Assembly: GCA_949825025.1 (NCBI GenBank)
Contig: OX463778.1
Location: 28,167,265 to 28,231,264 of the forward strand
Reading direction: 5' to 3'
Length of the DNA: 64,000 bases
Source: Siphlonurus alternatus
Lineage: Eukaryota > Arthropoda > Insecta > Ephemeroptera > Siphlonuridae
This document shows positions 48,524 to 60,310 of the stretch, in pieces (position 1 is the stretch's first letter; every line of letters begins with the position of its first letter). A program made the translations under genes and the position numbers. Under the pieces are notes generated by a model, which ran no database searches, was not told the origin of the DNA, and was given only the letters and a program-made list of their open reading frames with translations.

Positions 48524-48755
48524 ATGACGTCAGAGGAGCGAACGAGTGGTGACCCACCGGTGACTCAAGAAGACTCTACAACACAAAAACCAGCCCCCAG
48601 CAACGAACAACAAACTAAAGTTAATTCAAAAGAAAGTCAAGTAAAAAAAGACACTGATTGGATCAATGTTTTGTTTTACATCTACCTCCATTTGGCAGCA
48701 CTATATGGAATCGGGTTAATTTTTAGAGAAGCACATTGGGCAACCACGATCCTAG
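48524..48755 (+). CDS. Gene C coding exon 1
   Basis: Acceptor ends at 48521; the ATG at 48524 opens MTSEERTSGDPP and overlaps a TGACGTCA at 48525-48532. Encodes a 45-residue hydrophilic N-terminus rich in Gln, Lys and Ser, then a membrane span (INVLFYIYLHLAALYGIGLI). Phase-1 exit at GTAAGA. Confidence 0.87.
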
Positions 48756-51700
48756 GTAAGATATGACTTTTTTACACATATAAAATCATTTCCTATGTAA
48801 AATTTAATTTTATTGTTATTCTCCAAGATTTAAACATTTTTTTCTCTCGTTTTCTGGTATCACGTTCAAACTTTAAATTCTACTGCATAAATATATATTA
48901 TATTTGAAAGATATACTATTAATATACATATAGACTCATATAATTAGCATGGTGTTTAATGTGAATAGATTACTGCAAGACAAGTAGTATCGCAAGTTTT
49001 CAAAATTATTTTTTAACAACATAAAAAAAAAACGTATAATATATAATCTCGTTGTTCTGTCTTTGTATAGAAGAAAAAAACTGCCTGTTTAATATATTTT
49101 TTTTTGTTCAGAGAGATCCACGTTTCTTAACATTCTCTTTAGATTTTGTAATATTCAAAGTCAAGAAATCGTCGTGTTTTTTTAATTAAAATAAGCACGC
49201 AGACGGAAGTTTTTTTTTTTTGCGTTCTTAAATTCTTGCAATTTTTTATTTAATATAATCCGGCATTTGCTTCTTCAGACTGTGTTCGTTGAAGTGTTGA
49301 TTTTTTCCTATTAACCATCGCGTGCTTCTGCCTCCGTTCGCCTCTGTGGGTCATTCAGGTGTCGAATCACTTTCACAGAAATGTACTGTACACTCCATTT
49401 GAATAAAAATTACCGATCCGGCCATCATGTTTGGCATGTTAAAGTATAGCCGGATCGGACAGACATTTTTATTCGAATGGATTGTGCTTGTACAGTACAG
49501 TTCTACACAAGCACGTGACCAAGCAGCTAAAGTCCAAGCACGTGAAGCTGCATGGCGACATTTTACAAAAGTACGCGATAGTGAAGAGTATTATAGTGTA
49601 CATATATATCTTCTGTAAGGAAAATGCAATGAATAGTGGAAAATAAAAGTGTATATTAATTTAATTAGTTATATATGGCCTGATAATTTGGTGTAGAAGT
49701 TAATGAAATTAAAAAGAATTACATAATATATTGTATGAATATTCAATCTTGAATATTTTATAATTATTACAAAATGATGAAAATATGAATAAAAGAATTA
49801 TATACTCATCTATATTCTTTAGTTTTCAGAATGTCATTAATATGACAATATGATCATAATTATTCTGCTAACAATGAGTCTTTAATCAATGTACCATAAT
49901 TACCCTAATTTGCTACCCCTGTCCCTTCAATCTCAAAATTAATGTAATTTCTCATGTTGAGTTTTTGTAGCAGGACTGCTCGTCACAATAATGTTATTAT
50001 GAGGTCATTTGTGAACCAGCTGTGTGCTTGCAGCGGTGGTGCTGTGCTGCGTAGTGCCGCTGGGGGTGACGATGGGCGCGCACCGCCTTTGGGCCCACCG
50101 CTCCTTCCAGGCTTCTGCACCACTGCGACTGGTGCTCATGCTTCTGCACACCCTGGCTGCTCAGGTGAGTGCAACGTTAGCCATCTCTAGTGTCAGTTTC
50201 CGTCACCCAAGCGCTAGGGTCGCTACATGGCTGATGCCAATACAGGTTGTACAGGTTGAGTTTAATAGAGTTCGGCAATTTTGCTTCATTATAAAAGCAA
50301 TTATCCATTATGATCTATTATATTACAGATTATTAGTTTGAATAACTTTTTAAATTCAAATTTTATTTTGGTTTATTTTATTTCAAGTAGCTAAAAGTTA
50401 TTTCAGTTATTTTATTTGAAAGTTATAATGCCGCTTAGTAATTAAGCCATATTATAATATATAATTCTTAGTTCAAGAACGCACAATCATTTCTATACAT
50501 CATATAATATATATATATATATATTATTTTTTCATAAAATAATAACCAACACACAGCAGTTATTTAACTATAAATAAAGTCACCAAAAAACTTGGTCTTA
50601 AAACTGAAAGAAATTAAAAAAAGTTTTCTAGCTTCTATACACATGCATGCCACAATAATATTATAACTATGAAATAATTTGCAGAGCAGTACGTCTCCGT
50701 ACCTTCTGGTATATATTAAAAGTTTTGATCGCAAAAAGAGCGTGGGTAGTACGTTATTACTTAACTTACATAACATTAATTAATAACAACATATTTTATA
50801 CCGCACTCAAGATTTCAATAAGTAGTCTCGGCAGCTCTAGTACCAAAATAAATAAAAAGTGAGACAGAGCAGTACTTAATTACTATTTCACTAAATTTGA
50901 TTGCAACTGTACAATGCGAGACCTTTACCTACGTTTCTTTACCTTGGCTTGGAGCGATGTCATACGCCTACAAATTTAACCAACGCCAACAAATGAGACA
51001 GAGGTATATTTTTTTATACTGTTCCGAGGTGAACATGCAGTCATTGCTCTGAAATATCTGGACAAGTGATGTCTATAAGACATAAAAGACTTATAGGAGG
51101 TTATTTACATGGTGGTGACATTGTCTTACTTGAACATATGAAGGAAAGTTGATAAAAATAAATGAAAAGATACTTTTTTCAACCTGATGTATATAGAGCA
51201 TTTTCCTTCTGGCTGTACAATATGGTAACTTTATAACTTAAAACGTTTCCAACAGAGAATAAAAGTTTAAACGTCTTTTTCTAGTTTGCCATTTAATTGC
51301 CATAAAAATATTGAACTACATAATGTCTTGAAAAAAATTCTAACTTGTTATAGTAAAGAGTTTTTCAAGCACAATTTTTGCATCAAAGACTTTTTTTTAA
51401 AGTTTGATCGACGTCAGAGGAAGCTCTCTTAAAATAAAAAAATTGGACTGCTATTCTCGAACGAAATGACCGATGGCGGCGCTGTCTGCAGAGTGATGAC
51501 GTCACAAAATGGCGGACGTAATGCGGCTCGAAAGAAATATGGAGTATGAAAAGCAGGTTAATAATTTGATAATGTGCGATTAGAAGCTTACATACAAACG
51601 TAAAATTTGACGCACCAGCTGTCAAATTAAATTCAGGGGCTTTACAATATTATTGGAGCCAATCGCACCCCTTTCAGCCTTTTCAGGGGTGTTTTTTTTT

Positions 51701-54700
51701 CCCCCATAGGAAATACGAAAAGTTTTTCTAATGGATATGACCGAGATGTAACAATTTGAAAATTTATAAGAATTTTATGGAGAAAATTTCATACAATAGG
51801 TAATTTTATTAATTTACACCTCTGAAATAATTAATTAATACAGATTCATTACCACACCCCCGTGGCACCACCTCTACCACGCACACCCCTGGAGTGCTAC
51901 CCGGCTGTACCCCGTTATTCAGACCTATTAGTATTTTCCACTTTTTTTAATAAACGAGCTAAAATTATAAAACTTAATTTTCAAGGGGTTATCAATCCTC
52001 CTGAACTAAGAAATAATTTTAGATTTTCTCCCCGACGCACCCTTGAGTGTTAGATAACTACCCCTAAAACCCATTTTCCTTAAAAATTGTGCTAAAATTA
52101 TGAAATTAATTTTCAAGGGGTAATCGACCCTCCTAAACTAGGAAATAATTTTAGATTTTCTCCCTGACGCACTCCTGAGGGTGGAGAACTACCCCTAAAA
52201 TCCACTTTCCTTAAAAATTGTGCTAAAATTTTGAAATTAATTTTCAAGGGGTAATCGACCTTCCTAAATTAGAAAAAAATATTATATTTTCTCCCTGACG
52301 CACCCCTGAGGGTGGAAAACTACCCCTAAAATCCAATTTCCGTAAAAATTGTGCCAAAATTATGAAATTAATTTTCAAGAGGTAATTGACCCTCCTGAAC
52401 TCGGAAATAATTTTAAATTTTCTCCCCGACGCACCCCTGAGGGTGGAAAACTACCCCTAAAATCCACTTTCCTTAAACATTGTATTAAAATTATGAAATT
52501 AATTTTCAAGAGGTAAAATCTAAAATTATTTCCGACTTCAGTAGGGTCGATTACCCCTTGAAAATTAATTTCATAATTCTAGCATATTTTTTAAGGAAAA
52601 TGGATTTTAGGGGTAGGTTTCCACCCTCAGATGTACGTCGGGAAGAAAATCTAAAATTATTTCCGACTTCAGTATAGGGTCGATTACCCCTTGAAAATTA
52701 ATTTCATAATTTTAGCACAATTTTTAAGGAAAATTGTTTTTCGGGGTAGTTCTCCACCCTCAGGGGTGCGTCGGGGAGAAAATCTAAAATTATTTCCGAG
52801 TTCAGGCAGGTCGATTACCCCTTGAAAATTAATTTCATAATTTTAGCACAATTTTTAAGGAAGGTTGTTTTTCGGGGTAGTTCTCCACCCTCAGGGGTGC
52901 GTCGGGGAGAAAATCTAAAATTATTTCCGAGTTCAGTAGGGTCGATTGCCCCTTGAAAATTAATTTCATAATTTTAGCACAATTTTTAAGGAAGATTGTT
53001 TTTCGGGGTGGTTCTCCACCCTCAGGGGTGTGTCGGGGAGAAAATCTAAAATTATTTCCGAGTTCAGTAGGGTCGATTGCCCCTTGAAAATTAATTTCAT
53101 AATTTTAGCACAATTTTTAAGGAAGATTGTTTTTCGGGGTGGTTCTCCACCCTCAGGGGTGTGTCGGGGAGAAAATTTAAAATTATTTCCGAGTTCAGTA
53201 TGGTCGATTGCCCCTTGAAAATTAATTTCATAATTTTAGCACAATTTTTAAGGAAGATTGTTTTTCGGGGTAGTTCTCCACCCTCAGGGGTGCGTCGGGG
53301 AGAAAATCTAAAAGTATTTCCGAGTTCAGTAGGGTCGATTGCCCCTTGAAAATTAATTTCATAATTTTAGCACAATTTGTAAGGAAAATTGTTTTTCGGG
53401 GTAGTTCTCCACCCTCAGGGGTGCGTCGGGGAGAAAATCTAAAATTATTTCCAAGTTTTTAGGAGGGTCGATTACACCTTGAAAATTAATTTCATAATTT
53501 TATCCCAATCAGTAAGAAAAATTAACAATAATTTAATATCATATGGATCGACATATACATATTAATATATTATGCATATATACCACGCGCCGCGCGCAAG
53601 ACTCTATTTAAAGCAAATGACATGGTGTATGGTCACATTTATCTGTTATTTTATTTATTAAGACTAATATTTAACTTTATTATGATAATTAAAAATTTGC
53701 AAGTGGATAATATTATATAACCACGTAAATTAACTCAGGAATGGTATGTTGTTCCTATACTGTTATGAACAGCTAGCCGCATTCTAGTAGTTCACACTTT
53801 TGGCCGCTAGAGGGCTGAATTTGGTTGCGTTCGCGAATAATGTTCGAATTGCATTTCTACAGCAGAAGAGTAAATGTATTTGAAACCAAATTTAATTAAA
53901 ATAGAAGGGAAATATCACATTGAATATCTCTGATGTCCTCTGGAGAATTACAACAATAGTAGGAAGTTTATTGTTGACTTGTTGAAATTTGTTATATAAT
54001 GGGTGCGATTCACGAAGAAGTTAGCCAGATTTCTAACCACGTTTAGCTTAAACACGTTTAACTATAGGTGGTTTAACACGTAAAACAGGTATAGTTAAAC
54101 GTGGTTAAGCTAAACGTGGTTAGAAACCTGGCTAACTGCTTCGTGAATCGCGCCCAATATAATTATACATTCTTCATAATAAGCACATCATCAAAAAATT
54201 GAGTTTTGATAAAGCTTGATAACACCATGAATATAATTATATTATCATTTTACATTTAAAAACGTGTTATATTTTAATTTGAATTTGTTAAGAGATTTTG
54301 GTGTCAAAAGTATTTAGCTTAAGGTCTGTCGCTATGAAAATATGCAAGTGGAATGAAAAGAGATGTCACTACCAGTCTTTAGTAAATGATGTCCGAGATT
54401 GGGTGATTTTAATTCCAACATTTCAAAGGAAATAATAAGATTAACCGTTTTTAAATGAGCAACAGTCATTATAATTATGTTTATCTATTTCCTAGTCTGA
54501 TTAATTTGTGAATACAATAATTATATGTTAAGTTATTGCAGTTAAAAAAATGCCCCTATAACTCAGAGAGCAAAAGCTCAAGGCAAAGAAAGAAATATGA
54601 AGGGCAGCCGTGCCGTGATGAATGCTCCTTCTCTACCGTTGCGAGTGCGCCTCAACATTCCATTGTATTTTAAATTGAATAGAAGGGAGAGTAACGGTAA

Positions 54701-55549
54701 ATAAACAAATATGTATTATTTTGAAAAAATTAATATTATGATTTTTAGGATAGTAAGCATCGAAACTTTTTTTTTTTCGATAAAAAAATAAAATATATAA
54801 TTGTATTTTTTAATTCCTTTTGTTATATATAATGAATCTAACTCGAATCTAAGTAATAATCCTAATAATTACGTAATTTTATATATTAAAATTTACTATC
54901 ATTCATAATGCTGTTTCGCTTTATGTGGCTCATCATATCTAATCATATGCTGGAAATAAAAATAATTTGATAATAATTTGTTTCTGGATCCGTGCCTGAT
55001 TATATTTATATATATATATTAATAATTTTTTTTTTTTACAAGGATACACCCCTTAGAGCTTACAGCTCGCGGCGGGGTACTGGGTAGGGATATAAGGTAG
55101 GGAACGGATAGTGGCCACGGCCTGCATGCTTACGCGTCCCAGCATTCGCTGAGGTGAGACTGAGGGAACCGTGGAAAACCTCAGTCAGGACGGACACCTT
55201 TACTTTTTCTCAATGGACCAAAGCGATGTCCAAAGCCTGGGGAACCACACACAAGTGCATCACTGCACTGGGTGGAAAGCGAGACGAATTTACCCCAGGG
55301 AGGGAGCAGCGTATTTTTTACTTGAAACGGTCACCCATCCAAGTACTAACCACGCTCGACCTAGCTTGACTTCGGTGATCTAACGAGAACCGGTCAATGC
55401 ACTGTGCCAATAATATTATTATTAAAAAAAATAATAATAAATGTAAATTTATATTTATTTATATTTATTTATATTTATTTATATTTATATATATTTTATA
55501 TTTTTGTAGATTATATGTATTATATAAATACATATAACTATACATATAA

Positions 55550-55606
<57 letters not shown>

Positions 55607-55730
55607 TATAATATATATTATAACTATATTATAAATGTTATAATAAATATTATAATTTTATATAATTACGGTCCACTAATTAATAATAATTATAATAATT
55701 AATTAATTTTTCTCTCAATAAAAAAAATCG

Positions 55731-55819
<89 letters not shown>

Positions 55820-56829
55820 GTATTTTTTTTTTTTTGGAGGAATTTAATAGCTAGAGCTAGGCCTTGTAGGAGCCATCAATTATTTCCGTGTGCAGACTAC
55901 CAATGCTGAGCTGCATGAGCACGGCCCATAGGTCTGCACGGCCCACGGGCCCGCCCGTGCAGATCCGTGCGCGAGCCCGCAGAACCTACTAGTAAGCCGT
56001 CTCGGCGCCCTCCCTGCTGCTGGTAAAGCTCAAGCTGACCATCCTCACTTGCCTCGCTGCTTGCTGGCGAGCAAGCTAGGTGCAGTCCCGAACAATGGGA
56101 CAATGCACAGTACATCCGAGGAGAAAAAAATTCAGCAAGAGGGCTTGTGACAAAGTGGGGAAATATAGTTTGTAATTTTCTTACTTGTAAAGTCCTTAAA
56201 ACATTGCTGTACAGTATCCATATTAGCTTGTTCATCAGAGAATATATATATAATTAATATTATACAATTAAAAATTAAATATCCTTTAAAGTTTTGTAAA
56301 AATGTTGGAACAAAATTCTTCCAATCAGTATTTTTCGAAACGCAAACGTTGCGCCTCTGGTGGCCGGCTACGTAGCGACAGTCCTTAAGTACTTTAGAAT
56401 TTTTCCAACATTATTTTGCGTAACGTTACTCTGTATCATACGTATATTATATACAATTATTTTATAAATAATTCTCTTTATAACAATTTTTTTAATGTAT
56501 ATTGTATACTTCAGAGAGCTTAGCATGCCTTTACCATTATATATGTACGAATTTATAACGAGATTTCATTAGGAAAAATATTTTGTTCAAATACTTAGTA
56601 TAAAAAGTGTAATTGATTTAAAATTATATAAAAAATGCACGATCTCTACAGTCATCACAGGTAGAAGGTAGAAGGTAGAACAGTAATAAGCTTTAGAATG
56701 AACAATCTTCTCACTAGTTACAATTGTTCTTATTGGACTGTTTGTGAATTTCCTGCATCTGACTGGTTATTTATTTTATGTTACTCATGACTCTCATGAG
56801 GAATATATAATAAAAGCAAATTTTAAAAA

Positions 56830-56872
<43 letters not shown>

Positions 56873-59177
56873 CAATATATTATTTGAAACTTAGCACTTC
56901 CACATTTTTTTTCTCACACAAAGTATGTTGCTTAAAACTCAGCACGCACCTCCACATTTCTTTTCAGGGTAGCATCTACAACTGGGTCCTCGAGCACCGA
57001 CTGCACCATGAGCGGCGAGGGACGGCCCTCGACCCGTTTGACCCCCGGCGTGGCTTCCTGTTCGCACACCTCAACAGCAAGCTGGTGAAGCAGCAGCCTG
57101 AACTGGAGGAGGTGCGGAAGACCGTGGACATGAGTGACCTCGAGCAGGACGCCTTCGTCATGTTCCAGAAGAGGTGAGCTGGGGGAGGGCCGGTATTGTT
57201 TTGATGCCAATAACCTACAATACTTTGCTGGCGTTCCAAAAGCCATTACAGACTAAGGAGGGTTGGGGGAAAATAACACCTGGTGATTTGTGATATTACC
57301 ACTTATAAGTTGTTTTAAATTTTCTATTTTTTTTTTTAAGCAAAATTTCAGCAAAACTTTTACCCTGTACAACATGAAAGCTGAAAATTTATCATCAAAA
57401 ATAAGAAACGGAAAACCAATTATATTCTAGATGAAACGGATTAAAATTCGTCACCTTAAAAGTTATTTCAGTTTGCAAGAAAATAGAGTTAAAAAACGCG
57501 AGATCGATAACAGCGGCAAACGTGGCTGGGTGGCAGTCAACATGCACGTGTATGGCACGTGGCCTACCGACGTTACAATATATGTAAATTGGACCATTGG
57601 TATTTGGTCAGAGAACTGCAGAACATCTTACTGAAATTGCTTCCATATAGTTCACATTTGAATTTATTACATAGCCAAATCTCCTTTAACCAAAACGTTT
57701 ATTAAGTTATATCATTTTTTCCCTGCCTGGTTCATGTGACATATATGACGTAAAAATATAATCAGAAATTGATTTTCTATCATATGATGTATAACATGGT
57801 ATCATAACCTGCCATAATTGTAAACGATTTCCGTTATCAAAATGAAAAAACAACTCATTATATTTTCAAATATTGACCGCAACCTCCTTATATTTTACAG
57901 GTCGTTGCTGGGCCAACTATAACTCTTAAATTTTTCCTTGCTGCCTAAATTGTGAATTATTTTTCAGGGGAAAAGATATTACATCTTTTCGTAAATGCAC
58001 AAATCAAATGAAACTTCTAAACAGGGAATATAATGATCATCAAATAATTTATTACTCTTCTGATTATTTGCAAACAGACCTATATACTACATAGTTATAC
58101 GTTCTTTAGTTTAAATTCTTCACTCAGATTTCAGATTTGGTTCCCATGATTATATTATTGAATGTATTTTCTGATAACGTGAGCACCAAGGGTCCCTGAC
58201 GTTAGTGTTTTGTGTCCAGGTTCTACTGGGTGCTGATGCCCATTCTGAGCATCTTGCTTCCAATCAACGCTCCTGTCGAGTACTGGGGCGAGTCCATGAC
58301 GGTGTCGGTGTGCGTAGTAGGTCTGCTACGTCACGTGGTGGTGCTCAACGCAGCGTGGCTGGTGCACAGTGGACCGCTCGTGTGGGGGCTGCAGCCCGGA
58401 GAGTAAGTACAGTCATCTTGGAGCCTTTTAAACTGAGCACATGTTTTACAGAGAATTGTGGGAAAAAAAATCAAATAATTTTAAAAAATAGTGGAAAACA
58501 ATTTTTTGTTTTAAATTTGATAACTTCTTATCAGGGAATAGATCCCTGTATTCCCTGTTCTTATACTGTCCTCAGATTTTAAAAATATGTAACTTTAAAA
58601 TTATTAATATAATGCTTCTTACTATATATACATCCATCTACAAGACAGCTATAATCAACTTTTGAAATTATGGATAACATGAAGAGTTCAATTTGCTAAT
58701 TTTTAAAGTTTTACTACATATGGCATAGCTAAAACTATAATTATAGGATCTATATATAACTATAAGCTGATTTTTAGAATTTTAATAACACACTTTATTA
58801 CATTTAAAAATGCGCATAGTCGTATCAAGATAGTTATCTCGAGCCTATGAAATAAAATCCATCACTAAACAATTTCTTGGTCTCGCAGGAACGAGGCAGA
58901 CTCAAACATGGTATTCGTGGTACGCAAGTCTCGCTGGCACGACTATCACTACATGCTTCCCTGGGACTACCGAACCAGCGAGTACGGTTGCTACGGTTCT
59001 GACGTGGCGTCGCGGCTCATCGAGCGAGCTGCACGTCTCGGCTGGACGTGGGGTCTGCGCACGTGCTCGGACGAGACGATGAAGTCAGCGCTCGACATCG
59101 CCATGGACCTCCACTTGCCACTTCGTGAGAGCGTCGAGAGGGTACTCAGCTTGCAACAGGTGGACAAAAGCGAGTAA
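48524..59177 (+). CDS. Gene C: diverged acyl-CoA desaturase paralogue with altered metal site
   Basis: Coding exons 48524-48755, 50034-50164, 56968-57173, 58220-58402 and 58889-59177 join in frame to 1041 nt, 346 residues. All introns are GT-AG with the same phases as gene B, so the gene is structurally intact. The first two histidine boxes are kept: HRLWAH (H94, H99) and HRLHH (H131, H134, H135). The NSxAH motif reads HSGPL (H239, L243), and the third box HxxHH reads HDYHY (H268, H271, Y272). In structurally known SCDs these positions are an Asn that orders an iron-bound water and two His ligands. The PVENIG loop before the third box is also replaced. MSDLEQD and PWDYRTSEYG remain. It could be a pseudoenzyme, a regulator, or an enzyme with changed chemistry. 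The open frame over five exons argues against a simple pseudogene. Confidence 0.88.
48756..50033 (+). other. Gene C intron between exons 1 and 2
   Basis: A 1.28-kb AT-rich intron with one palindromic element at 49383-49500; otherwise nothing recognisable. Confidence 0.7.
49383..49500. mobile_element. Palindromic MITE-like element
   Basis: Inverted arms GAATAAAAATTACCGATCCGGC and GCCGGATCGGACAGAC-ATTTTTATTC, with outer TACTGTACA/TGTACAGTA, in about 118 bp. Confidence 0.6.
50034..50164 (+). CDS. Gene C coding exon 2 (histidine box 1)
   Basis: 131 nt between acceptor GCTTGCAG and donor GTGAGT. Encodes AVVLCCVVPLGVTMGAHRLW then AHRSFQASAPLRLVLM. Contains H94 and H99. Confidence 0.92.
51465..51550 (+). 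promoter_or_regulatory. Promoter-like patch with CRE and YY1-type motifs
   Basis: GATGGCGGCGCTG, then TGACGTCA (51497-51504), then AAAATGGCGGACG. The ATG in the last motif opens MADVMRLERNMEYEKQ before a weak GTTAAT donor-like site. It looks like a short promoter plus first codons, but no downstream exon is identified. Confidence 0.3.
51880..53520. repeat. Inverted tandem array of a 131-bp unit (foldback-like)
   Basis: A 131-bp unit (GAAATTAATTTTCAAGGGGT, CGACCCTCCTGAACT, GGAAATAATTTTAGATTTTC, GACGCACCCCTGAGGGTGGA) repeats about 4-5 times forward to about 52512. It then flips and repeats about 8 times in reverse to about 53520. Units differ by a few substitutions. The layout matches foldback elements whose inverted ends are themselves tandem repeats. 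Confidence 0.85.
53801..53817 (+). promoter_or_regulatory. CTCF-like site
   Basis: TGGCCGCTAGAGGGCTG matches the CTCF core TGGCCRSYAGRKGGCRS with one mismatch. It sits beside the inverted tandem array in the gene C intron. Motif reading only. Confidence 0.3.
54001..54155. mobile_element. Palindromic MITE (GCGATTCACGAAG ends)
   Basis: Starts GGGTGCGATTCACGAAG and ends CTTCGTGAATCGCGCCC. Inner arms AGTTAGCCAG, TCTAACCACGTTTAGC and mirrored copies. 155 bp, no coding capacity. Confidence 0.75.
55024..55409 (-). mobile_element. 5S-rRNA-derived SINE, copy 3
   Basis: Reverse-oriented copy. The T run at 55026-55037 is the A tail, GGATACACCCCTTAGAGC the body end, and GATCTAACGAGAACCGGTCA the 5S head near 55376-55395. 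It ends at TGGCACAGTGC on the minus strand. Lies in the exon 2 to exon 3 intron of gene C, next to (AT)n repeats. Confidence 0.85.
55553..55602. repeat. (TA)n microsatellite
   Basis: Fifty nt of TA repeats just after the 5S-SINE in gene C intron. Confidence 0.93.
55735..55816. repeat. (AT)n microsatellite
   Basis: About 82 nt of uninterrupted AT repeats. Confidence 0.95.
56832..56869. repeat. Poly-T run
   Basis: Thirty-eight T residues in the intron about 100 bp before gene C exon 3; may be the A tail of a minus-strand retroposon whose body I cannot identify. Confidence 0.9.
56968..57173 (+). CDS. Gene C coding exon 3 (histidine box 2)
   Basis: 206 nt between acceptor CTTTTCAG and donor GTGAGC. 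Encodes GSIYNWVLEHRLHHERRGTA, FDPRRGFLFAHLNSKLV and VDMSDLEQD. A 38-T run (56832-56869) lies about 100 bp upstream of the acceptor. Confidence 0.92.
57174..58219 (+). other. Gene C intron between exons 3 and 4
   Basis: A 1.05-kb AT-rich intron; the short ORF at 57431-57634 matches nothing I recognise. Confidence 0.65.
58220..58402 (+). CDS. Gene C coding exon 4 (altered NSxAH motif)
   Basis: 183 nt, one codon shorter than in gene B, between acceptor TGTCCAG and donor GTAAGT. Two hydrophobic spans; NSxAHxWGxxP of the family reads HSGPLVWGLQP. Confidence 0.9.
58403..58888 (+). other. Gene C intron between exons 4 and 5
   Basis: A 486-nt AT-rich intron; nothing recognisable. Confidence 0.7.
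58889..59177 (+). CDS. Gene C coding exon 5 (altered histidine box 3)
   Basis: 289 nt from acceptor TCTCGCAG to TAA. Begins ENEADSNMVFVVRKSRWHDY then HYMLPWDYRTSEYG. The tail is 15 codons shorter than gene B and unrelated in sequence after about residue 300. Confidence 0.9.
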
Positions 59178-60130
59178 CTCCGATTGGGCAGGCAGCCATC
59201 TTGGTGACCGAGATTTATTCAAATTAGCATGAGATGAGCTAATTTTCATGGACAATTTGAGTATTTAGAACCAACCATCATTTTACAAAGTCAGTCATGA
59301 ATCAAATGTAAATGTTAGAAAGTCTTAAACCCTTATAATTTGAAACAAAACTTAAATTCTTTAATATTTTATCACATAATGGTCGTGCAGTTATGCACAC
59401 TGAAGGAAATAAATTTCATCATGTTATTGTCTTCTTCAAGATTGAATAAGATTCAAAAATGCCACATTCATATGTAGGCACAACGATCTCAATATTTTTT
59501 ACGCACGCGGCTTATAGCAGATTATTTGCTGACGTAGCAATAATCGGAAAAATCAATAACAAATAATTATGTCAAAAAATTTCACTGCAGTTTTGTGCAA
59601 ACTTAAACTGGATTTTAAAAAAATTATCATCTGTTGTAATTATAATATACAGTGTTTATTATACCTGTTCAAATAAAAATATGTCTGTGTTTTCTATCAT
59701 TTTAATTTGATGCTTTGTTTGTAGGTAATTGATTGAATAAAGAGAATGTTGAAAATGGATGAATCTTTTTGTTGGCAATCCTTTATTCATATTTAGTTTT
59801 AGTTTAGATTCTATAATATATATATATTAATATATATATTTGCTACCGCTTAACTCATTATGATACTATAATTATATTTAATAGGTAATCTTGTATTAGG
59901 AAATGTAACCAAACTTCTGAATTTATAGGGCTAAAAAATCAATAACGAACTCTCGTCATGCGTAACATTGGTTAGCCAAATATAGATCGCACTTAGCGTC
60001 AATCATTTGTAACAAGCTCTAATCGTCGCACATCGTCGCGTTTCCCTGTTAAATAATATACGTCATTAATAAACAAACAATTGATGCTATAGCTGAGTTG
60101 CTGTTTATACTGGGGGAAAATGGACAACTT
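59178..60130. other. Gene C 3' flank
   Basis: 3' UTR and flanking AT-rich DNA with several poly-A signals; no gene seen. Confidence 0.5.
59408..59413 (+). terminator. Gene C candidate polyadenylation signal
   Basis: AATAAA 231 nt after the stop; further hexamers lie near 59672 and at 59736-59741, so the 3' end is not fixed. Confidence 0.4.
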
Positions 60131-60132
60131 GC

Positions 60133-60310
60133 ACTAATGGCCGTAAGTTGCGTCCAACCTATCCTAGGATAATCCTCGGATTTTTTGTGGCTAAACTTAT
60201 CCGAGATAGTTTGGTAAGTTGCGTCCACGAAATTTGCTACTATCCGAGAAAAATCCTAGAAAAATCCGAGGATTATCTTAGAAAATCTATCCAAGAAGTT
60301 TGGCGGATAA
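60133..60310. mobile_element. GTAAGTTGCGTCC-type palindromic element, left copy
   Basis: GTAAGTTGCGTCC occurs twice (about 60143 and 60214) around a palindrome in which AATCCTCGGATTTTTTG is mirrored by AAAAATCCGAGGATTATC. A reversed copy lies at 63905-64000. Confidence 0.6.

Larger units (their letters stand above)
50165..56967 (+). other. Gene C intron between exons 2 and 3
   Basis: A 6.8-kb intron. It holds a CRE/YY1-like promoter-like patch (51465-51550), the inverted 131-bp tandem array (51880-53520), a CTCF-like site (53801-53817), a palindromic MITE (54001-54155), a 5S-SINE (55024-55409), two (AT)n tracts, a GC-rich patch (55900-56110) and a poly-T run. Confidence 0.65.

Noticed and set aside
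53030..53349. Repeated short proteins starting MSGRK
   Set aside because: They arise from the 131-bp tandem unit, shifted by one unit each time.
51880..53520. CRISPR array
   Set aside because: Units are contiguous 131-bp tandem copies with an orientation flip, without unique spacers, in a eukaryotic intron.
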